Origin: Mycolicibacterium mageritense | GTDB taxonomy: Bacteria > Actinomycetota > Actinomycetes > Mycobacteriales > Mycobacteriaceae | NCBI RefSeq assembly: GCF_010727475.1 | Contig: NZ_AP022567.1 | Span: 6,076,001 to 6,140,000, forward strand | Direction of reading: 5' to 3' | DNA length: 64,000 nucleotides | In this document: one piece after another, positions 34,506 to 42,489 of the stretch | How the letters are laid out: the number at the start of each line of letters is the position of its first letter | Numbering within the stretch: the stretch's first letter is position 1 | Translations under genes and position numbers: made by a program | Notes under the pieces: generated by a model | What the model was told of the DNA's origin: nothing | Seen by the model: only the letters and a program-made list of their open reading frames with translations | Databases searched by the model: none

Positions 34506-35540
34506 GTGGGCAAGTCGAAACAAGCAACGCTGCAGTCGATCGCCGACGACCTCGGCCTGCACGTCTCGACCGTCGCGCGCGTGCTCAACGGCATGCGGGA
34601 GGGGGAGCGCGCCGCGTCCGGTGCCACCGCGGAACGCATCCGCCGACGTGCGGCGGAGGTGAACTACCGGCCGAATCCACATGCGGCGAGCTTGCGCACC
34701 AAACGCACCAACCTGGTGGGCGTGCTGGTTCCCCGACTGAGCGACGTCGTGCTGGCCACGGTGTACGAGGGCATCGAATCCGCTGCGGCCCAGCGGGGTT
34801 TGACGGCGTTCGTGGCAAACACGCAAGACGAGCCGGCCGGCCAGCGTAAGCGCATCGAGATGATGCTCGACCGGCGGGTCGACGGGCTCATCCTCGGCGA
34901 CGCGCGGGCCGACGACCACACGGTGCTGGAGGAGCTGACCCGGCGCGAGGTGCCGTTCGTGCTCGTGAACCGCAGTGTCGCAGGCTATCCCGCCGCGACG
35001 TGCGACAACTACCTGGGCGGCCGTCTGGCGGCCGAGCACCTCCTCGAGCTGGGCCACCGCCGGGTGGGTGTGATCGCGGGGCTCGCACATGCAAGCACCG
35101 GAATCGACCGGCCCGCAGGCTTTGTCGATCGCTTTCGCGAGGCCGGTATCGACGTGCCTGCGGAGAACATCGTGTACTCGGGGCTCGACAGCCACGGCGG
35201 GCACTGCGCCGCGGACCGCATGCTCGCCGCGGAGTCGCCGCCGACCGCCTTGTTCGCGGTGAACGACTTCGCCGCGATCGGCGCGGCGGGCTCGATTCGC
35301 AAGCACGGCTTGCGGGTGGGCGAGGACGTGTCGCTCATCGGCTTCAACAACATCGCCCTTACCGCGGAGATGCACGTTCCGCTGACGTCGATCGAATCGC
35401 ATGCGTTCGACATGGGCCGCGATGCGGTCGAACTGTTGGCCGGCGTTCTCTCGGGCGCGCCGCCGCAGCAACGGCGGACGAAGCCCGTCCTGGTGGCGCG
35501 GGCGTCGACGTGCGAGGCGTCGCTGTCACGATTGACGTGA
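34506..35540 (+). CDS. LacI-family transcriptional regulator
   Basis: A 344-residue repressor-type protein. The N-terminal helix-turn-helix is in residues 8-29 (QSIADDLGLHVSTVARVLNG), the hinge follows near 50, and a periplasmic-binding-like effector domain covers about 60-330, including VPFVLVNRSVAGYPAATCDN and GHRRVGVIAG. GTG 34506 has AGGAAG upstream (34493-34498). Divergent from the nitrilase/fumarase unit, with a tandem palindrome between, it very likely represses that unit and itself. The effector is unknown, but the domain type usually binds a small sugar-like or polar ligand. Confidence 0.9.
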   Translation: MGKSKQATLQSIADDLGLHVSTVARVLNGMREGERAASGATAERIRRRAAEVNYRPNPHAASLRTKRTNLVGVLVPRLSDVVLATVYEGIESAAAQRGLTAFVANTQDEPAGQRKRIEMMLDRRVDGLILGDARADDHTVLEELTRREVPFVLVNRSVAGYPAATCDNYLGGRLAAEHLLELGHRRVGVIAGLAHASTGIDRPAGFVDRFREAGIDVPAENIVYSGLDSHGGHCAADRMLAAESPPTALFAVNDFAAIGAAGSIRKHGLRVGEDVSLIGFNNIALTAEMHVPLTSIESHAFDMGRDAVELLAGVLSGAPPQQRRTKPVLVARASTCEASLSRLT

Positions 35541-35619
35541 TCAAGCCAGCCCCGATGAGTTTCGCCGCGGGTTCGCGTCTGTATTGGTGACCCGACCGCA
35601 CGGCAGCGAGGAGCACACC

Positions 35620-36210
35620 ATGACCGCCACCTACACCTTCGACGTTTTCATGAGCCTCGACGGCTACGGCGGTGTCAACGGCGGCGACTGGGGCGGCTAC
35701 TGGGGTAAGCAGGGCCCGCAGCTGCTCGAGCACCGGCTGGCCCTGTTCGACGAGAAGCAACGGATGGTGTTCGGAGCCAACACGTATCGGCTGTTCGCCG
35801 AGATGATGGCAGCCAGCACCGACGAGTCCGAGGTGCGCGATCCGTGGGTCACCCGGATGCGGGACATGCCGGCGACGGTGGTCTCGACGACGCTGCGGGA
35901 ACCCCTCGACTGGCCGGACGCGACCGTCGTGAGCGGTGATGCCGTCGACGTCGTGGCCCGGCTCAAGGCGGAGTCCGACGTGCCGTTGCGCTCGCACGGC
36001 AGCCTGTCGATGAACCGCGCGTTGATGGCGGCCGGTCTCGTCGATTACGTGCAGGTGACACTCTTTCCGGTCATCACCGGGCAGACCGGTGACGACCCGA
36101 TCTTCCAGGGTGCGGCCGACTTCGACCTCGAGCTGATCGAGAACCGGACGCTCGACGGCCGCACTCAGGAGCTCATCTACCGGCCCAGCGTGCACGTGTC
36201 GGCGCGCTAG
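35620..36210 (+). CDS. dihydrofolate reductase-family (RibD C-terminal-like) protein
   Basis: A 196-residue protein of the DHFR-like/RibD C-terminal family, starting MTATYTFDVFMSLDGYGG, with the MVFGANTYRLFAEMM nucleotide-loop region and the LPLRSHGS-like VPLRSHGSLSMNRALMAAGLVDY stretch. GAGGAG at 35608-35613 supports ATG 35620. The family reduces pyrimidine or folate-like substrates, but many members are uncharacterised. It ends 36 bases before the SOS-controlled radical SAM gene and is not under the same promoter. Confidence 0.83.
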   Translation: MTATYTFDVFMSLDGYGGVNGGDWGGYWGKQGPQLLEHRLALFDEKQRMVFGANTYRLFAEMMAASTDESEVRDPWVTRMRDMPATVVSTTLREPLDWPDATVVSGDAVDVVARLKAESDVPLRSHGSLSMNRALMAAGLVDYVQVTLFPVITGQTGDDPIFQGAADFDLELIENRTLDGRTQELIYRPSVHVSAR

Positions 36211-36211
36211 A

Positions 36212-36240
36212 TTGACATCGCTGTCGAACAAGCGTTCGAT
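36212..36240 (+). promoter_or_regulatory. LexA/SOS-box promoter of radical SAM gene
   Basis: TTGACA (36212-36217) and TTCGAT (36235-36240) are 17 bp apart, and TCGAAC-AAGC-GTTCGA (36224-36239), a perfect mycobacterial SOS-box, fills the spacer and overlaps the -10. The start codon at 36247 lies seven bases past the -10, so the message is probably leaderless. In M. tuberculosis the homologue Rv2578c is, as I recall it, part of the LexA regulon. Confidence 0.78.
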
Positions 36241-36246
36241 GGCGGT

Positions 36247-37257
36247 ATGCGGTGGGACGGTCAGGCTGTCGGCGTGGACGACGGCGCGTTACCCGGCCTG
36301 CAGCGCGTCGGTTTCGTTCGTAGCGTGCGGTCCCCGCAGTTCGAGGGCATCACGTTCCACGAGGTGCTCTGCAAATCGGCGCTCAACAAGGTGCCTGCCG
36401 CGTCCATGCTGCCGTTCCGGTACACGGTCAACGGCTACCGGGGGTGCAGTCACGCGTGCCGGTACTGCTTCGCGCGTCCCACCCACGAATACCTCGATCT
36501 GGATTGCGGCACGGATTTCGACACCCAGATCGTGGTGAAGACCAACGTGGCGGACGTGCTGCGCCGCGAACTGCGGCGCCGCTCGTGGACGCACGAGACG
36601 GTCGCGCTCGGCACCAACACCGATCCCTATCAACGCGCCGAGGGGCGGTATGCGTTGATGCCCGGAATCATTGGCGCACTGGCTGACTCGTACACGCCGT
36701 TCTCGATTCTGACCAAAGGCACGCTGCTGCGGCGCGATCTACCGCAGATCGAGGACGCGGCCCGGCGCGTGAACGTGAGTGTGGCGGTGTCGCTGGCCAT
36801 CGGGGATCCGGACCTGCATCATGCGGTCGAACCGGGGACGCCGACGCCGCAGGCCCGGCTCGCGCTCATCGCCGCGATCCGCGAAGCGGGCCTGGACTGC
36901 CACGTCATGGTCGCGCCGGTGTTGCCGTATCTGACCGATTCCGTCGAGCATCTCGACGGGTTGCTGGCCCGCATCGCCGAGGCAGGGGCCACCAGTGTGA
37001 CGGTGTTCGGTCTGCACCTGCGGGGGACGACGCGCGGCTGGTTCATGTCGTGGCTGCAACGCGAACATCCGGAGCTGCTGAGCAGCTATCAACGGCTGTA
37101 CCGCCGCGGCGCGTACCTGCCCGCCGAATACCGCGACATGCTGCGCGACCGGGTCCGGCCGCTCGTGCGCAAGCACGGTTTGGCGGGAGCGCCACGAATG
37201 GCGGCAACCGCTCCGCCGCCGGTGGCGCCGACCCCGGTGCAGGCCACCCTGTTCTGA
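36247..37257 (+). CDS. Rv2578c-family radical SAM protein (SplB-like), SOS-controlled
   Basis: A 336-residue radical SAM enzyme. The [4Fe-4S] CxxxCxxC motif is C67, C71, C74 in GCSHACRYCFARPTHEYL. The surrounding fold resembles spore-photoproduct-lyase-like proteins (SplB), with NTDPYQRAEGRY and ILTKGTLLRRDL in the family pattern. The protein has no other domain. Its promoter carries a perfect LexA box, so it is probably induced by DNA damage; a DNA-repair or nucleotide-modification role is a reasonable guess. The exact reaction is not known. It ends 5 bases before a convergent acyl-CoA dehydrogenase. Confidence 0.9.
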   Translation: MRWDGQAVGVDDGALPGLQRVGFVRSVRSPQFEGITFHEVLCKSALNKVPAASMLPFRYTVNGYRGCSHACRYCFARPTHEYLDLDCGTDFDTQIVVKTNVADVLRRELRRRSWTHETVALGTNTDPYQRAEGRYALMPGIIGALADSYTPFSILTKGTLLRRDLPQIEDAARRVNVSVAVSLAIGDPDLHHAVEPGTPTPQARLALIAAIREAGLDCHVMVAPVLPYLTDSVEHLDGLLARIAEAGATSVTVFGLHLRGTTRGWFMSWLQREHPELLSSYQRLYRRGAYLPAEYRDMLRDRVRPLVRKHGLAGAPRMAATAPPPVAPTPVQATLF

Positions 37258-37262
37258 TCGCG

Positions 37263-38519
37263 TCAGCTCTTGTTGCGCTTGACCTGATTGAACGGCACCC
37301 CGCGGTCCGCGGCGTACTCACGGGGAAAACCGAGCACCCGCTCGCCGATCACGTTGCGGGCGATCTCGTTGGTGCCGCCGCCGAGCGAGGCCTGCTGACG
37401 TGCCAGGAAACGCTCGCCGTACTTGAACAGGCCGTCGTCCTCGTCGACCACACCGGCGCTTTCGGCGAGCGCGAGCGCGGTGTCCATCTCGAACTGGATG
37501 GTCACGGCATGCGACACCCGGATGATCGAACCCGCCGCGGGCGGCAGCGAGCCGTCGAGCACGCCGTGGTAGACGTGATCGATCAGCTGCTCCTGCACAG
37601 CCCGGCGGACGAGCGCCCGCCCGGCCATCTCGCGGTGCCGCTCGGTGTCCCCGGCGACCGCGAGCAGCGCGGAGTAGTCGACCGGAAGATCGCTCGTCCC
37701 TTCGGCTCCGATGCCGCTGGAGAACTCCGACCCGCCGCCGACCGCCCGGCGTTCGTGGTACATCTGCCGGGACGCGACAGCCCACCCGCCGTTGACCTCG
37801 CCGACGACCGCGTCGTCACCCAGCTCGAGATTGTCGAAGAACTCCTCGCAGAACTCGTCGCTGCCGTCGACCTGCTTGATGCGGCGCATGGTGATGCCCG
37901 GGCTCTTGATCGGCACCAGGAACATGGTGAGGCCCTCGTGCTTGGGCACCTCCCAGTCGGTGCGGGCCAGCATCAGACCGTAGTCCGCGGCGAAGGCGCT
38001 GGTGCTCCAGGTCTTGGCGCCGTTGATGATCCACTTGTCGCCGACGCGGTCGGCACGGGTGATCACGCCGGCCAGATCCGAGCCGCCGCTCGGTTCGGAC
38101 AGCAGCTGCACCAGGATTTCGTCACCGCGGATCGCCGCTGAAATACGTTGCCGCTTCTGCTCTTCGCTGCCGGTGTCCAGCAGCGTCGCCGCGCAGATCG
38201 TGAAGGTCGGCGTGTTGAGGATGATCGGCATCTCGTAGTTGCGCGCTTCGTTGTCGAAGGCCCGTTGGTATTCGATCGGCAGACCGAGGCCACCGTATTC
38301 ACGGGGGAAACAGATGCCGGCGAACCCGCCTTCGTAGAGCTTGCGCTGCAGTTCCCTGGCCCGCTGCCACGGCGCTTCGGCGCCGCGATCGTTCTCGGGA
38401 GGATTGCGTGGGTCGATGGTCGGCATGTTGGCGGCCAGCCAGGTTCGCGCGCGCTGCGCGAACTCGTCGACGGTTTCGGTCGCGGCTGTCGGCGCCCCGA
38501 TCGAGGATGTGTCGGTCAT
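37263..38519 (-). CDS. acyl-CoA dehydrogenase (large subunit of a probable FadE pair)
   Basis: A 418-residue acyl-CoA dehydrogenase. The central FAD/substrate region is LSEPSGGSDLAGVITRADRVG with WIINGAKTWSTSA, and the C-terminal GGGTNEIARNVIGERVLGFP is the classical FadE end. It overlaps its partner gene by one base (its ATG within the partner's TGA) and both are transcribed together. In mycobacteria such adjacent FadE genes often form alpha2beta2 heterotetramers in sterol side-chain or branched acyl-CoA oxidation. The in-frame upstream extension to 39287 is inside the partner gene and was rejected. Confidence 0.88.
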   Translation of the reverse strand: MTDTSSIGAPTAATETVDEFAQRARTWLAANMPTIDPRNPPENDRGAEAPWQRARELQRKLYEGGFAGICFPREYGGLGLPIEYQRAFDNEARNYEMPIILNTPTFTICAATLLDTGSEEQKRQRISAAIRGDEILVQLLSEPSGGSDLAGVITRADRVGDKWIINGAKTWSTSAFAADYGLMLARTDWEVPKHEGLTMFLVPIKSPGITMRRIKQVDGSDEFCEEFFDNLELGDDAVVGEVNGGWAVASRQMYHERRAVGGGSEFSSGIGAEGTSDLPVDYSALLAVAGDTERHREMAGRALVRRAVQEQLIDHVYHGVLDGSLPPAAGSIIRVSHAVTIQFEMDTALALAESAGVVDEDDGLFKYGERFLARQQASLGGGTNEIARNVIGERVLGFPREYAADRGVPFNQVKRNKS

Positions 38520-39646
38520 CAGGCTGGCTCCAATTCCGTGCTCAGTGCGTACACCCGCAGGTTGTGGTCCTCGGGGCTGCCGAACATCGAGCGGTTCAGC
38601 GTCGCGCGGCGCAGGAACAGGTGAAGGTCGTGCTCCCAGGTGACGCCGATGCCGCCGTGGAGCTGGATGCAGTCCTGCACCATGGCCGGAGCATGTTCGC
38701 CGACATAGGATTTCGCGACGCTGACGTTGAACGCGGCGTCGGGGGAGTGCTGGGCCACGGACTTGACCGCGGCGGCTGTGGTGGCGCGGCAGGTCTCGAA
38801 CCAGATCTTGAGGTCGGCGAACCGATGCTTGAGCGCCTGGTACGAGGCCAGTGGCCGGCCGAACGAATGCCGGTCGAACGCCCATTGGATGGTGAACCCG
38901 AGGACGGTGTCGAGGAGCCCGACGACCTCCGCGCATTGCAGCACCGACGCGATCTGGCACTGCCGTTCGATGATTCTCTTCGTGTGGTCGGGCGAACCCA
39001 CTGCCGCCTCGGCGGGGATCTGCACACCTTCGAAGGTGATCCGGGCGTGGCGCTTCACCAGATCGAGCGAGCGCTGCGGCTCCACGGTCACGCTCGGCGT
39101 GTCGATGGGCACCAGGAACTGGCGTGGCACACCGTCGCACGATGCCACCGCGAGAACCAGCGAGCTCTCCGTACCGGCCTCGACGCGGTCTTTGGCTCCG
39201 TCGAGCCGATACCCGGTCGCGGTCGGGGTTGCGGTCAGCCCGGGATCGAGTGGATCCCAGGCCTTTCCGGGTTCGTACACCGCCCACGACGCGACCGCCT
39301 CACCTGCGACCAGCGATTCGATTGCCGCCTCGTGGTTCTGCGGCGCTTCGACCAGGCCTGCGAGCACCACGCTCACGGGATGCAGCGGTCCGGGGGCGAC
39401 GCTGCGGCCGGCTTGTTCGGCCAGTACCGCAAGGTCGGCGACACCGTCACCCGACGGACTGCCGCCGCCGAGATCCTCGGGTACCAGCAAGCCGGCCCAC
39501 CCCAACTCGGCTGCGCGGCGCCACCAGGCGGGGTCGAACGCGACGCCGTCGGCGTGCAGTTGCCGCACCCGGCTCAGCGGTACTTCCTTGTCCAGGAATG
39601 CTTGCGCCGTCGAGGCGAACAGCATCTGTTCCGGGTTGGCGCTCAT
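38519..39646 (-). CDS. acyl-CoA dehydrogenase (partner subunit)
   Basis: A 375-residue acyl-CoA dehydrogenase with an N-terminal helical domain (FLDKEVPLSRVRQLH), a middle domain starting VASWAVYEPGKAWDP, and a C-terminal helical domain with QLHGGIGVTWEHDLHLFLRRA, the usual FadE end. It is the upstream gene of a FadE pair. It is divergent from the LLM flavoenzyme with 273 bases between that carry a repeated AATG-rCGTTACC motif. The substrate chain cannot be read. Confidence 0.88.
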   Translation of the reverse strand: MSANPEQMLFASTAQAFLDKEVPLSRVRQLHADGVAFDPAWWRRAAELGWAGLLVPEDLGGGSPSGDGVADLAVLAEQAGRSVAPGPLHPVSVVLAGLVEAPQNHEAAIESLVAGEAVASWAVYEPGKAWDPLDPGLTATPTATGYRLDGAKDRVEAGTESSLVLAVASCDGVPRQFLVPIDTPSVTVEPQRSLDLVKRHARITFEGVQIPAEAAVGSPDHTKRIIERQCQIASVLQCAEVVGLLDTVLGFTIQWAFDRHSFGRPLASYQALKHRFADLKIWFETCRATTAAAVKSVAQHSPDAAFNVSVAKSYVGEHAPAMVQDCIQLHGGIGVTWEHDLHLFLRRATLNRSMFGSPEDHNLRVYALSTELEPA

Positions 39647-39740
39647 GTAGTCGGTTCAACCTCTTCGTGTGGGACCACCGGGTAATCGAGGATGCGGGAC
39701 TGCATGTCCACCCCCTGGGAGAGCCGTATTCGTCATAATC

Positions 39741-39755
39741 GGTAATGACGTTACC
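39741..39755. promoter_or_regulatory. GGTAA-TGACG-TTACC inverted repeat, candidate operator
   Basis: A perfect 5-bp inverted repeat with a 5-bp centre, about 95 bp upstream of the minus-strand acyl-CoA dehydrogenase. Its right half, AATGACGTTACC, recurs at 39881-39892 (AATGGCGTTACC, one mismatch) 28 bases before the plus-strand start at 39920. A shared motif facing both genes suggests one regulator for the divergent pair, perhaps of the TetR type. Confidence 0.45.
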
Positions 39756-39880
39756 ACGCGGTGATCTGGGCGGACGAGGCGCGAGCTCACGCCGGTTTCG
39801 ACAGTCCGCGCACGCGAGAATCGAACATGGCCGGCGGCCTGGCCATTGCGCCGTCTCTTTCGTCATGCTCAACTAGCGAG

Positions 39881-39892
39881 AATGGCGTTACC
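39881..39892. promoter_or_regulatory. second copy of AATGrCGTTACC motif
   Basis: AATGGCGTTACC differs by one base from 39744-39755 and lies 28 bases upstream of the LLM flavoenzyme start. Only the right half resembles the inverted repeat at 39741-39755, so it may be a half-site. Confidence 0.35.
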
Positions 39893-39919
39893 GTTTCTGC
39901 AGAAGCAATGGGCGGTCTG

Positions 39920-40765
39920 ATGAGTGAGTGGTTCCTGTTCTTGCCGCAGGTGCGGATGGAGATCAGCGACATCGTCGTGCGTGCGCAGGTCGCCGAGTCC
40001 TGCGGATTCGACGGCATCGCCTTCATCGACCACCTCGAAGCGCCCGGTGCCACGCACCAAAAAATCTGGGAGGCAATGACCGTCGCGACCTGGGTGGCCG
40101 CCCAGACCGAACGGCTACGGATCGGGCACCTGGTGCTGTGCGATGCGTTCCGTCACCCGGCGGTGCTGGCCAAACAGGCGTTGACGCTGTCCGCGGCCTC
40201 CGACGGGCGGTTCGAACTGGGCCTGGGGTCGGGTTCCTGGCCGCAGGAGTTCGCGCGGTTCGGCATCGAGAACGCCGACGATGCCGCGGCCCGCACCGAC
40301 AGGCTCGCACGTGACCTCGAGTTGTTGTGCGAGTACTGGGGCGACGGCGACGCTGCGCAACTGCCCCGTCCAGCTCACCGAATCCCGTTGATACTCGGCG
40401 GAACCGGCAAACGCACGATGGAACTGGTGCGCAAGTACGCCGATTGGTGGAACATCCCGTCGCACAGACTGGACCGCTTGCCGCGGCTGATGCCGGAAGT
40501 GGGCTCGGCCCGGGTCTCGCTGCAGCAGATGGTCGGCTTCGTCGGCCGGGGTGCCGACCGCGCGGCGATCACCGAGCGCAGCACCCGGTTGTTCGGACAC
40601 CTCGGCAACGGTTTGGTGTGCGGTGAAGCCGCCGAACTCGTCGACCACTTCGCCGGGCTTGCCGCCCAAGGCGTCGAACGCTTCTACGTATGGTTCGCCG
40701 ATTTCGCGGCGCCGCAGACCCTCGCCGAGTTCGCCGCCAATGTGATCAGAGAGGACCGTCCATGA
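39920..40765 (+). CDS. LLM-class (luciferase-like, probably F420) oxidoreductase
   Basis: A 281-residue luciferase-like TIM-barrel oxidoreductase. I start at ATG 39920 (MSEWFLFLPQVRM); ATG 39908 would add four residues. Sequence signs are ESCGFDGIAFIDHLEA, the TERLRIGHLVLCDAFRHPAVLAKQ segment shared by F420-dependent members, and GRFELGLGSGSWPQEFARFGI. The enzyme class uses FMN or F420; the DGIAFIDH-type segment and host suggest F420. It overlaps the thioesterase-like gene by 4 nt. Substrate unknown. Confidence 0.85.
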   Translation: MSEWFLFLPQVRMEISDIVVRAQVAESCGFDGIAFIDHLEAPGATHQKIWEAMTVATWVAAQTERLRIGHLVLCDAFRHPAVLAKQALTLSAASDGRFELGLGSGSWPQEFARFGIENADDAAARTDRLARDLELLCEYWGDGDAAQLPRPAHRIPLILGGTGKRTMELVRKYADWWNIPSHRLDRLPRLMPEVGSARVSLQQMVGFVGRGADRAAITERSTRLFGHLGNGLVCGEAAELVDHFAGLAAQGVERFYVWFADFAAPQTLAEFAANVIREDRP

Positions 40766-41646
40766 CCACCGAATCCGCGGAAGCCACCCAGTGGACCCTG
40801 CCGATGCTGCTCGATCTGTTCGACGCCGAACCTGACGGCGAGAACCGGTTCGCGGCGCAGACCGGGCTTGCCGGTGCCGACGAGCGTCAGGTGGTCGAAG
40901 GCACGCAGATCCTCGCGGCGGCGATCGTCGCCGCCGCAAAACGCTTCCCGGAAAAGTCGATCCGCTCGGCCCACGCGGTGTTCGCGCGGGCCATCGTGGT
41001 CGGACCGCCCGTAGAACTCGACGTCGACGTCGTCAGCGAAGGCCGGTCGACCGCGACCGCGGTGATCGCCGCGAGCCAGAACGGCAAGCGCTGCATCACC
41101 GTCACGGTGCTCGCCGACGTGCCGTCCGCGGACGTCATCCGCCATCACCTGCCGCGACCCGACGTCGCGGGCCCCGCCGATGCGAACGTGTCGCCGATGC
41201 CCATGGCCGGCCGTGAACTGCGCCTGGTCGACGTCGTCGACGTCAACAGCCCCGACGAGGTCGGCCCGCCGGAGCTCTACGCGTGGCTGCGCTACGACCC
41301 GATCCCTACCCGGGACGATCTGGCCAAGGCGCTCATCGCGTATTTCACCGGTCACCTCGGGATTTCGACCACCATGCGGGCCCACGAGGGCATCGGTACG
41401 GCACAAGCGCATCTCACGGTGTCGACCGCGCCGATGACCGTGACAGTCAGCTTCCACGAACCCGTCCGGTGGGACGGCTGGATCCTGTACAGCCACGAGA
41501 GCACTCAGGTCGGTGCGGGCATGTCGTATGTCCGCGGCGCGGTGCACACCGAGGAGGGTGACCTCATCGCGTCGTTCAGCCAGGACGCGCTGATCCGCCC
41601 GCTGCGCACGACCGACACGGGCATCTCGGCGCATTCGCGGCTGTAG
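40762..41646 (+). CDS. acyl-CoA thioesterase II-like double hot-dog protein
   Basis: A 294-residue protein with two hot-dog halves, TesB/thioesterase-II type: RFAAQTGLAGADERQVVEGTQILAA is the first half and SFHEPVRWDGWILYSHESTQVGAGMSYVRG the second. It should hydrolyse acyl-CoA thioesters in the cytosol. The ATG overlaps the LLM flavoenzyme stop (ATGA), so the pair is one unit, divergent from the FadE pair. This fits an acyl-CoA degradation block. Chain-length specificity is unknown. Confidence 0.82.
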   Translation: MTTESAEATQWTLPMLLDLFDAEPDGENRFAAQTGLAGADERQVVEGTQILAAAIVAAAKRFPEKSIRSAHAVFARAIVVGPPVELDVDVVSEGRSTATAVIAASQNGKRCITVTVLADVPSADVIRHHLPRPDVAGPADANVSPMPMAGRELRLVDVVDVNSPDEVGPPELYAWLRYDPIPTRDDLAKALIAYFTGHLGISTTMRAHEGIGTAQAHLTVSTAPMTVTVSFHEPVRWDGWILYSHESTQVGAGMSYVRGAVHTEEGDLIASFSQDALIRPLRTTDTGISAHSRL

Positions 41647-41661
41647 TTTGTCCACCGAGGA

Positions 41662-42489
41662 TCAGACCTTCAGATAGCCCTTGTCGGCCGGGACCTGGGC
41701 AGCGGTGACCAGAGCCGACGCATCGCCGGCCAGCCACACCACGATGTCGGAGATGTCGCTGGGCGCGATGAGCGAATCCGTCGGCAGGGCGCCGGGGGAG
41801 AAACTGTGGATGTAGTGCGGATGATCCTGCAGTAGCTGATACATCGACAGGTCGTTGCCCATCGGGGTGTCCGTGCCGTACGGGTGGATCGAGTTCACCC
41901 GAATGCCGAACTCGCCCAGTTCGACTGCCAGGGCATTGGTCAGCCCGACGACACCGAACTTGCTGGCACAGTAGTGACCGCAACCGGGCACGGCCTTGAC
42001 ACCGGCTGCCGAACTGATGGTGATGATCGAACCGCCGTTGCCTGCCTCGATCATCGGTGGCACCACAGCCTGCACGGTGTTGAACACTCCGGTCAGGTTG
42101 ATGTCGAGGATGTCCTGCCACTGCTGCGCCGGAATCTCCCACAGCCGGCCCCAATTGAGCACACCGGCGTTGGCGACGACGATGTCGAGACGGCCGAACT
42201 GCTCGACGGCATCGGCGACCACGCGGCGCTGCCCGGCGGCGTCACGCACGTCCACCTCGGCGGCAAGGATCTTGCGGCCTTCCGCTTCCACAAGCGCGAC
42301 GGTCTCAGCCAGATCCTCCTGCGTGGCGGCCGGATAACCGTTGTGGTCGGCGACGGGTGCGCACGCGTCGATCGCGACGATGTCGGCACCGGCGCGCGCC
42401 AACCGTACACAGTGCGAGCGGCCCTGCCCGCGGGCGGCGCCGGTGACGTAGGCGACCCGGCCGGCCAGCGGGGCTTCCGATGTGCTCAT
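41662..42489 (-). CDS. mycofactocin-coupled-type SDR family oxidoreductase
   Basis: A 275-residue short-chain dehydrogenase: TGAARGQG (16-23), NAGV (107-110), catalytic S160, Y173, K177. The stretch AARGQGRSHCVRLARAGADIVAIDAC is the signature that marks the mycofactocin-coupled SDR group, in which the nicotinamide cofactor stays bound and mycofactocin re-oxidises it. ATG 42489 overlaps the FAD monooxygenase stop by 4 nt, so the order TetR-monooxygenase-SDR forms a three-gene unit. An alcohol or ketone substrate is likely. The in-frame extension to 42984 is rejected. Confidence 0.88.
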   Translation of the reverse strand: MSTSEAPLAGRVAYVTGAARGQGRSHCVRLARAGADIVAIDACAPVADHNGYPAATQEDLAETVALVEAEGRKILAAEVDVRDAAGQRRVVADAVEQFGRLDIVVANAGVLNWGRLWEIPAQQWQDILDINLTGVFNTVQAVVPPMIEAGNGGSIITISSAAGVKAVPGCGHYCASKFGVVGLTNALAVELGEFGIRVNSIHPYGTDTPMGNDLSMYQLLQDHPHYIHSFSPGALPTDSLIAPSDISDIVVWLAGDASALVTAAQVPADKGYLKV

